Assembly: GCA_002490525.1 (NCBI GenBank)
Contig: DKUE01000014.1
Span: 1 to 8,699, forward strand
Length of the DNA: 8,699 nucleotides
Direction: 5' to 3'
Source of the DNA: Ruminococcaceae bacterium UBA7212
GTDB lineage: Bacteria; Bacillota; Clostridia; Oscillospirales; Acutalibacteraceae
The notes under the pieces were generated by a model. The model was not told the DNA's origin. It worked only from the letters and a program-made list of their open reading frames with translations, and did not search any database. This document shows, piece after piece, positions 4,495 to 8,699 of this stretch (position 1 is its first letter; each line of letters starts with the position of its first letter). The translations under genes were made by a program, and so were the position numbers.

Positions 4495-5121
4495 ATGGAT
4501 ATAAACATTGCAAATGCAGTGGGCGGATATTTTGAAACCCTGTATGATGTTAATGTAAAGCTGATTAAGTTGTGCGGGATAGATGTATTTAGCCCTTATG
4601 GGAACGATGAAATAATGGTTTTAGACATCATTCAAGATGTTTACAGGCTATTTCCTTATAAATTTGATAAAGTTAAAAATGTTTTAATGCTGGACAATAA
4701 TGACGGTTTGCTTGAATTTAAAGAAACTTTTGTCTTCTTAGAAAAAGATTTTTCAGACATCTTGGAAACTAACAATAAGTTCTTGGATTCTATTAGAAAA
4801 ATTAGAAATAAATATGAACACAAAATGCACGCAGTTAAAATTATCGGACAAGGCGGTGGATCTGTTACGCTTTTCGATTTTGACTTTGTTATTGGGGGAG
4901 AACATATAACCTTATATGCAGGAAGCTTTATTAGATTATTAACTCAATTAAATTCAGTATATTCAAAAATACAGAGAGATGTTGATTCTTTTGCACAAGA
5001 AAATGGTAAATCAGATTATTTTTATTACACGAGATTGTCTAGGTTTAATTTTAACGATTTTGCGAAAATTTACGAGGACAACAATTTGCGATTGATTGGT
5101 AAAATGATGCATACATTTTAA
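4495..5121 (+). CDS. Putative HEPN-domain protein, partner of the Fic protein (208 aa)
   Basis: No named family is recognised, but residues 104-109 read RNKYEH. This is the canonical HEPN signature R-N-x3-H (general form Rx4-6H) and lies at the end of a helix ('NNKFLDSIRKIRNKYEHKMH'), as in HEPN ribonucleases. Residues ~1-100 are mostly helical, with 'FSPYGNDEIMVLDIIQDVYRLFP' at 32-54. Residues ~115-145 are strand-like around 'QGGGSVTLFDFDFVIGG', and the rest is helical. There is no signal peptide or membrane helix. AGAGG (4481-4485) is 9 bases before the ATG. The 17-base gap after the Fic stop indicates one operon. If the HEPN motif is active the protein would cleave RNA dimerically, and the Fic protein could control it by AMP transfer; both points are inference. 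It could instead be a non-catalytic HEPN protein, or the motif could be chance. Confidence 0.7.
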   Translation: MDINIANAVGGYFETLYDVNVKLIKLCGIDVFSPYGNDEIMVLDIIQDVYRLFPYKFDKVKNVLMLDNNDGLLEFKETFVFLEKDFSDILETNNKFLDSIRKIRNKYEHKMHAVKIIGQGGGSVTLFDFDFVIGGEHITLYAGSFIRLLTQLNSVYSKIQRDVDSFAQENGKSDYFYYTRLSRFNFNDFAKIYEDNNLRLIGKMMHTF

Positions 5122-5148
5122 TATCATAAGGACTGCTGTTTTCCCTAT

Positions 5149-5370
5149 ATGCGTTCTGTCAACCAAGCTGCCCATAATCGGGTCGTTGACCGCGTCCCAA
5201 ACACGGGTGACAAGGAAAATTGCCGAAACCTTTTCGGGACTGATATACATAACATCTGTGAAAAACATCGGGAGCGCCATGGAAGTTAATGTAATAAAAA
5301 TACAGTGACCGAATGCCGCGAGCGTAAGCCCTGTTGTGTTTTTTCAATAGAATTTCTTTTCTTTTGTCAT
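5149..5370 (-). pseudogene. Remnant of a GPH-family sugar:cation symporter, nonsense mutation plus 3' loss
   Basis: The minus-strand frame from 5370 begins 'MTKEKKFY', hits TGA at 5346-5344 (codon 9), then continues in the same frame as 'KNTTGLTLAAFGHCIF' and 'MALPMFFTDVMYISPEK' to 'VWDAVNDPIMGSLVDRTH'. The last stretch is the NDPxxGxxxDRT signature after the second membrane helix of glycoside-pentoside-hexuronide symporters. The family is usually ~450-480 residues; here homology ends near codon 74 at 5149. Codon 9 was probably TGG (Trp). The ATG overlaps the TetR stop as ATGA (5370-5367), the normal arrangement for a coupled operon, which confirms the start. A longer frame from an ATG at 5377 is out of frame with the homology. 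With 85% of the protein missing, transport is not possible from this copy. Confidence 0.8.
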
Positions 5371-5912
5371 TGTGCATTTCCTTTCTGCCTATTTACAAAT
5401 CCGTCGAAAACAGCGTCAATGCAGGCATTGGTGGTTTCCTCGTGATTTTCTGTATGTATTGCTTGGTCGAAAATCCCTAACAGTATAATTCTGAAATACT
5501 GTTTATCAATGTTTCTTATGCTGCCTTCTTTTACACATTCCTCATAAAGTGCAAAGGTCAAATCCCAATTGTCACGAAATTGCGCATTGATTCTTGCATA
5601 AATCTCAGGATGCAGTTCAATCAGTTTATCAAGCTTTATCGAATCAAAACGAATCACTTCGGGATAAACACAGACAATCCGCCTAAGCTTTTCAACATTC
5701 GGTAAATCTTGTTTAAGTATTTTTTGGTGCTGTCTGCGAATATCCTCGAACACATAATCCACAACAGCTCTTAACAGCGCCTCTTTGCTGTCAAAATACT
5801 TGTATATCGTTTTTTTGCTTATCCCTGCGTTCGATGCAATATCGGACAGTGTGAATTTTACGCCGTATTCTTGTACCAAATCAACGGCAGTTTGTATGAT
5901 TTTTTCTTTCAT
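5367..5912 (-). CDS. TetR/AcrR-family transcriptional regulator
   Basis: The protein has 181 residues, a normal length for the family. Residues ~1-50 form the TetR DNA-binding domain: helix 'KEKIIQTAVDLVQEYG', then helix-turn-helix 'FTLSDIASNAGISKKTIYKYFDSKEALLRAVV', with the hallmark 'TIYKYFxSKEALL'. The remaining ~130 helical residues would bind the ligand and dimerise; the ligand cannot be read from sequence. GGAG (5922-5919) is 6 bases before the ATG. The gene starts 12 bases after the glucosidase stop, and its own stop overlaps the symporter remnant's ATG, so the three genes form one operon. It most likely represses this operon in response to a sugar-derived signal, perhaps at the dyad at 7208-7227. 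That is inference, and TetR proteins more often sense drugs or lipids than sugars. Confidence 0.9.
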   Translation of the reverse strand: MKEKIIQTAVDLVQEYGVKFTLSDIASNAGISKKTIYKYFDSKEALLRAVVDYVFEDIRRQHQKILKQDLPNVEKLRRIVCVYPEVIRFDSIKLDKLIELHPEIYARINAQFRDNWDLTFALYEECVKEGSIRNIDKQYFRIILLGIFDQAIHTENHEETTNACIDAVFDGFVNRQKGNAQ

Positions 5913-5924
5913 TCCGTTCTCCGA

Positions 5925-7190
5925 TTAGAAATACTTCTGTATCAGTTCGTCGGTAATCCCGTGCGATGCAATGATATCTCTGTAAAATTCGGCGCTTCTA
6001 CGAACAGTCCTCGTTTGCGTTTCATAATCATTTTCAACCAGACCGAAACGCTCGTGCTCGCCGTCCATCCATTCAAAATTGTCAATAAAAGTCCAGTAAT
6101 AGTAACGCTGAACATCTGCCTTTGCCGAAAGCAGTTCTTTTAAATGGTCATAAATAAACTTTATGCGCTTGGTATCATTCCTGTCGGGAATACCGTTTTC
6201 GGTAATGTATATCGGTGTGTCAAATTTTTGGTAATATTTTTCCGCGACCATCCGAATACCCTCGGGGTAAATCTCCCACCCCATATCGTTGTATTCGGAA
6301 TTTTTAATGGGTCTTTCATCAAAAACCCTTACAGCACTGCGGGCATAATAGTTAATGCCGATAAAATCATAATATTTGCCTCGCACAAAATCCTTTTTAT
6401 GGATAATCGGAAAAATGGCTTTTCCGGTCATGGAACAGGTGTCAAGACCGCCTTGGAACATTCTTTCCATCAGCTTCGCGCCGATAATGTCAACGGGATT
6501 TTTAGACCTTTCCGGTTCAAAAACCCGAACGTGGCTGGCATAACCGACCTTAGTGTTCTCAAAGCCCATTTCTTTTCGGACTGTATGTATGGTGTTATAC
6601 ATGGCGATATGGGCTTTTGCCAAATTCGTCATCACAATAACCGCATCTTTTACCGACTTTTTACCGGGCGGAAATTCACCGAAATAATATGCGCTGGTCG
6701 CGTAAACATTCGGTTCGTTTATGGTAACGTATTCATCCACAAGATGTCCCAATCTTCTCACAATGCGCGCGCAAAAGCTGTTGAGAATTTCAGGCGATTT
6801 TTTGTTGAGAAACCCGCCGAGATTTTCAAACCACATAGGATTGTTGAAATGGTGCAGTGTTAAAAGAACGCTTATTCCTTTTTCGCGAAGATACGAAATC
6901 TCGTCGATATAATGCTGTACGGCTTCTTCGCAAAGCTCGCCTTGAACAGGCTCAAGACGGCTCCATTCAATGCTCATTCTGTAAGCCTTGATATTTAATG
7001 ATGCCATCAAATCAATGTCTTCACGATATCTGTTGTAATGGTCGTTGGCGCGTGCAGGATTTGTACCGTCCTTAATGCCGCCTTTCCTGTACCAATCGTT
7101 CCAGTTGCTGTTTGTTTCACCGCCCTCAATTTGCGTTGAGGCTGTTGCAGTGCCTAAAACAAAATCCTTCGGAAGTTGAATGCTTTCCAT
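5925..7190 (-). CDS. GH1 beta-glucosidase
   Basis: This is a glycoside hydrolase family 1 (beta/alpha)8 barrel that hydrolyses beta-glycosides with retention. Visible motifs are 'DFVLGTATASTQIEGG' at 9-24 (Gln20 contacts the sugar), 'TINEP' with acid/base Glu159, 'YITENG' with nucleophile Glu331, and 'NFEW' at 371-374 followed by 'ERFGLVEND'. The Glu373-Trp374 pair is typical of enzymes for unphosphorylated sugars; 6-phospho-beta-glucosidases usually have Ser/Lys/Tyr in this area. That fits a symporter partner rather than a PTS. At 421 residues it is a little shorter than the usual 440-480, suggesting trimmed loops. 'TLHHFNNP' replaces the commoner 'LHHWDLP'. There is no signal peptide, so it acts in the cytoplasm. 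AAGGAG (7203-7198) is 7 bases before the ATG. It is first in an operon with the TetR gene and the dead symporter. Confidence 0.92.
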   Translation of the reverse strand: MESIQLPKDFVLGTATASTQIEGGETNSNWNDWYRKGGIKDGTNPARANDHYNRYREDIDLMASLNIKAYRMSIEWSRLEPVQGELCEEAVQHYIDEISYLREKGISVLLTLHHFNNPMWFENLGGFLNKKSPEILNSFCARIVRRLGHLVDEYVTINEPNVYATSAYYFGEFPPGKKSVKDAVIVMTNLAKAHIAMYNTIHTVRKEMGFENTKVGYASHVRVFEPERSKNPVDIIGAKLMERMFQGGLDTCSMTGKAIFPIIHKKDFVRGKYYDFIGINYYARSAVRVFDERPIKNSEYNDMGWEIYPEGIRMVAEKYYQKFDTPIYITENGIPDRNDTKRIKFIYDHLKELLSAKADVQRYYYWTFIDNFEWMDGEHERFGLVENDYETQTRTVRRSAEFYRDIIASHGITDELIQKYF

Positions 7191-7207
7191 ACCTCTTCTC
7201 CTTGAGT

Positions 7208-7227
7208 ACCAAATTTATTTTTTTGGT
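7208..7227. promoter_or_regulatory. Inverted repeat in the glucosidase leader, candidate operator
   Basis: ACCAAA (7208-7213) and TTTGGT (7222-7227) flank an AT-only 8-base centre. The repeat lies between the -10 box and the ribosome site of the sugar operon, a suitable place for a repressor such as the TetR encoded in the same operon. Confidence 0.35.
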
Positions 7228-7245
7228 TTCCTGTATTTGCAATAT

Positions 7246-7274
7246 ATCATAAAATATATAGATTTATAAGTAAA
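7246..7274 (-). promoter_or_regulatory. Promoter of the glucosidase operon
   Basis: On the minus strand TTTACT (7274-7269), a 17-base spacer and TATGAT (7251-7246) give 4/6 and 5/6 matches. Other A/T-rich boxes nearby (TTGAAT, TTGATT further upstream) have spacers of about 19 bases and fit less well. Confidence 0.45.
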
Positions 7275-7296
7275 ATTTTATTCAATTAATCAAGTT

Positions 7297-7356
7297 TTAA
7301 AACACATTCGCTCGATACAAGAGTGAGAATTCTGCAGCAAAAGTGCTGTGCACCAT
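7297..7356 (-). CDS. Possible 19-residue leader peptide (uncertain)
   Basis: On the minus strand GGAGG (7370-7366) stands 9 bases before an ATG that opens 'MVHSTFAAEFSLLYRANVF' and a stop. The ribosome site is better than chance would normally give, and the frame lies upstream of the glucosidase promoter on the same strand. Length is far too small for family evidence, and a chance frame remains the default view. The stretch also contains the hairpin GCAGCA/TGCTGT (7334-7349). Confidence 0.2.
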   Translation of the reverse strand: MVHSTFAAEFSLLYRANVF

Positions 7357-7379
7357 TCGGGTATTCCTCCGATTTTTAT

Positions 7380-7392
7380 GTGATAACATCAC
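7380..7392. promoter_or_regulatory. 13-bp dyad upstream of the redox operon
   Basis: GTGAT-AAC-ATCAC is a perfect inverted repeat centred about 31 bases before the start of the -10 hexamer at 7415, overlapping where a -35 contact would lie. It resembles half-sites of CRP/FNR or Rex-type regulators only loosely. Confidence 0.3.
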
Positions 7393-7411
7393 GGAAAGCA
7401 GTAAGGCAAAT

Positions 7412-7420
7412 TGATATAAT
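7412..7420 (+). promoter_or_regulatory. Extended -10 promoter of the redox operon
   Basis: TGA-TATAAT (7412-7420) is a perfect extended -10. The -35 region 17-18 bases upstream is poor. AAGGA (7439-7443) follows at ribosome-site distance before ATG codons at 7449 and 7453. It would drive the broken thioredoxin-like gene and the intact genes after it. Confidence 0.55.
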
Positions 7421-7452
7421 AAGTCTGTAAGCTGATAAAAGGAATTCGATGT

Positions 7453-7764
7453 ATGGATTATGTCATTACATTTTTTGAGGGAATGAGGAATATAAGGACG
7501 ATGTTGTATTCCTAATGATAAATCTTACCGATGGACAGAAAGATACCGAAAGCAGCATTAAAAAATTTGTTTCTGATAACGGCTACAGTTTTCCGGTGTA
7601 TTACGACAACCGAATATGACGCCTTCCATACCTACGGCATTCGTTCTATTCCTCAAACCGTATTTATCAATGCTGAAGGTTCGCTTTATAATACACGAGT
7701 CGGTGCCATGAGCGAAGTTGTTTTGGAAAACTATATTAAACAAATGATAGGAGAAGAAAAATGA
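7453..7764 (+). pseudogene. Broken thioredoxin-like (TlpA/redoxin-type) gene
   Basis: The pieces are in alternating frames. 'MDYVITFFEGM' starts at 7453. 'EEYKDDVVFLMINLTDG' through 'DNGYSFPVYYDN' runs from 7485 in another frame. From 7609 the first frame resumes with 'TEYDAFHTYGIRSIPQT' and ends '...LENYIKQMIGEEK'. One base is missing near 7485 and one A is extra near 7608, so the errors cancel but ~41 codons between are misread. 'GIRSIPQTVFINAEG' holds the conserved cis-proline loop of thioredoxin folds. The N-terminal part, with the beta1 strand and the CxxC active site, is absent, so even a corrected frame would not give a normal thiol oxidoreductase. The stop overlaps the next gene's start (ATGA at 7761). 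A frame opening at 7531 is open to the end, but its first ~26 residues are out of phase with the homology. Confidence 0.78.
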
Positions 7765-7958
7765 AAATCAAATTAAATCCCGATACGGAAATTGTCAACA
7801 CAATAAAAGAAGGACTGAAAAAGACAGGTGGCTACTGTCCTTGCCGCAGAGAAAAAACGGATGATACCAAGTGTATGTGTAAGGAGTTCAAAGAGCAGAT
7901 TGCCGATCCGAATTTTGAAGGCTTTTGCCATTGTATGCTCTACTACAAGGAAAAGTAA
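7761..7958 (+). CDS. Ferredoxin:thioredoxin reductase catalytic-chain (FTR-beta) homologue
   Basis: The 65-residue protein carries the FTR cysteine pattern in order: CPC at 26-28 (with following Arg29), CMC at 38-40 and CHC at 56-58. In known FTR these cysteines hold one [4Fe-4S] cluster beside a redox-active disulfide that passes electrons from ferredoxin to thioredoxin. Plant and cyanobacterial catalytic chains are longer (~110 residues); short forms like this occur in anaerobes. No variable (alpha) chain is seen here. AGGAG (7749-7753) is 7 bases before the ATG, and the start overlaps the thioredoxin-like stop by ATGA, showing translational coupling. A ferredoxin gene follows 61 bases later, supplying the probable electron donor. 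The family call is firm; the physiological partner is inferred, since the adjacent thioredoxin-like gene is broken. Confidence 0.9.
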   Translation: MKIKLNPDTEIVNTIKEGLKKTGGYCPCRREKTDDTKCMCKEFKEQIADPNFEGFCHCMLYYKEK

Positions 7959-8019
7959 TATTAACACTGAATGTTGCAATAAAATTTAACAGACTTATTT
8001 TATAATCGGAGGAATGAGG

Positions 8020-8223
8020 ATGGTATCTAAACGATATGCAACCGTAGATAAAACAATTTGCGTTGCCTGCGGTGCTTGTGAGAAAGCTTGTCCGTTAGGG
8101 GCAATAAAAGTATATAAAGGATGTTTTGCAAAGGTTGCACAGGAAAAATGCGTAGGATGCGGCAAGTGCGAAAAGGTCTGCCCGGCAAACAGCATTACAA
8201 TAGAAAGCAGGGTGAACATATGA
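8020..8223 (+). CDS. 2[4Fe-4S] ferredoxin
   Basis: This is a small electron carrier of 67 residues with two complete cluster motifs, CxxCxxCxxxCP: Cys14, 17, 20, 24 ('CVACGACEKACP') and Cys44, 47, 50, 54 ('CVGCGKCEKVCP'). The internal twofold symmetry of clostridial-type ferredoxins is clear, although the N-terminus 'MVSKRYATVDKTI' is somewhat longer and more basic than in the classic 55-residue proteins. One extra cysteine lies between the motifs (Cys35). GGAGG (8008-8012) is 7 bases before ATG 8020 but only 1 base before the in-frame ATG at 8014, so 8020 is chosen. The stop overlaps the next start (ATGA at 8220). It probably feeds electrons to the FTR-like protein upstream or exchanges them with the membrane iron-sulfur protein downstream. 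Confidence 0.92.
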   Translation: MVSKRYATVDKTICVACGACEKACPLGAIKVYKGCFAKVAQEKCVGCGKCEKVCPANSITIESRVNI

Positions 8224-8699
8224 AATCAAAGAAAAAGCATTGGTACGATTACTTATGGATATGGTCAATCGTATATTTCGCACTCGGATTTTTCAATATT
8301 CTTTTTGCCTGGCTCGGCATGATTGACTTTCTTCTGCCTATTATTCTCGCAGTGTTTGGGGGCAACAAGTTTTTCTGCAACCATCTTTGCGGCAGAGGGC
8401 AATTATACTGTAAACTGGGCGGAGATTTCAAATGCTCCCGAAATAAACCCACCCCGAAATGGATGGCATCAAAATGGTTTCGATACGGTTTTCTGATATT
8501 TTTTCTTACTATGTTCGGGAATATGGTGTTTCAGACCTATCTTGTGGCAAGCGGTGCAGAAAATTTGCGCGAAGCAATCAAGTTGTTTTGGACGTTCCGT
8601 GTTCCGTGGGGATGGACATATTCCGGAAGCATATTCCCGGATTGGGTGGCACAGTTCAGTTTCGGGTTTTACAGCCTGATGCTTACATCGCTTTTAATC
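8220..8699 (+). CDS. Membrane 4Fe-4S protein, NapH/polyferredoxin-like (partial, runs off the window)
   Basis: The first 160 residues are present and the frame is open at the window edge. A basic N-terminus 'MKSKKKHWYDYLW' leads into a hydrophobic segment at ~11-33. Further membrane segments lie at ~34-47, ~86-108 and ~144-160. Between the second and third segments is 'FCNHLCGRGQLYCKLGGDFKCSRNKP' with Cys53, Cys57, Cys64 and Cys72, recalling the 'CNxxCxxGxL' loop of NapH/NosR/CcoG-type membrane iron-sulfur proteins; cluster motifs of the CxxCxxCxxxCP kind are expected in the missing C-terminal part. The ATG overlaps the ferredoxin stop (ATGA), and the upstream ribosome site is weak (GGGTG), so translation is probably coupled. 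A role in passing electrons between the membrane and the ferredoxin/FTR pair is inferred from context. Confidence 0.75.
   Translation, partial: MKSKKKHWYDYLWIWSIVYFALGFFNILFAWLGMIDFLLPIILAVFGGNKFFCNHLCGRGQLYCKLGGDFKCSRNKPTPKWMASKWFRYGFLIFFLTMFGNMVFQTYLVASGAENLREAIKLFWTFRVPWGWTYSGSIFPDWVAQFSFGFYSLMLTSLLI

Noticed and set aside
5344..5346. TGA read as tryptophan or selenocysteine in the symporter
   Set aside because: TGA ends other genes in the window (Fic, TetR, ferredoxin, 40-aa gene), no selenocysteine context is seen, and the gene is truncated anyway.
6144..6863. Plus-strand 239-codon frame inside the glucosidase region
   Set aside because: It lies fully antisense to the GH1 catalytic gene, has no ribosome site and resembles no family; it is a shadow of the GH1 codon pattern.
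7974..8006. Promoter between the FTR-like and ferredoxin genes (TTGCAA ... TATAAT at 8001)
   Set aside because: The spacer is 21 bases and transcription would start at or after the ribosome site GGAGG (8008-8012), so the ferredoxin would lose its translation signal.

Overview
The window looks like chromosomal DNA of a low-to-mid-GC Clostridia (Eubacteriales, gut-type Firmicute). The reasons are strong AGGAGG-type ribosome sites, sigma-A promoters close to consensus, AT-rich intergenic DNA, TGA used as an ordinary stop, and the gene families present (ferredoxin:thioredoxin reductase, 2[4Fe-4S] ferredoxin, GPH sugar symporter, GH1 glucosidase). No species can be named from the sequence alone.

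Layout. (1) Bases 1 to about 1349 look like the right end of an integrated element. It has a winged-helix-like protein under a consensus promoter, a probable ~85-nt minus-strand RNA with its own promoter and terminator convergent with that gene, a 40-residue protein with a strong ribosome site, and a TAGGA repeat with a long hairpin. It ends in a copy of only the 3' part of a tRNA gene (T-arm, acceptor strand, CCA), the classic scar of integration into a tRNA. (2) From 1350 the chromosome resumes with a strong terminator, then an unrecognised 113-residue gene, then a minus-strand TPR/ST7-like gene. (3) 3258-5121 holds a two-gene operon: a Fic-domain protein with an N-terminal inhibitory motif, followed 17 bases later by a protein carrying the HEPN signature RNxxxH. 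An AMP-transferase next to a putative HEPN ribonuclease is the best candidate here for a little-described toxin-antitoxin or defence module. (4) 5149-7190, minus strand, is a sugar operon: GH1 beta-glucosidase, TetR regulator, and the first ~74 codons of a GPH sugar symporter. The symporter is dead: it has an in-frame TGA at codon 9 and is cut off where the Fic/HEPN segment begins. (5) 7415-8699, plus strand, is a redox operon: a broken thioredoxin-like gene without its CxxC part and with two opposing frameshifts, an intact ferredoxin:thioredoxin reductase catalytic-chain homologue, a 2[4Fe-4S] ferredoxin, and the start of a membrane iron-sulfur protein that runs off the window.

Working together: the redox operon would carry electrons from ferredoxin through the FTR-like protein to thioredoxin-like substrates, but its own thioredoxin partner is decayed. 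The sugar operon keeps its hydrolase and regulator but has lost its transporter. With the element scar and the Fic/HEPN insert, this reads as an accessory, rearranged region. The single-base lesions could be real decay or assembly errors; the truncations are less easily explained that way.
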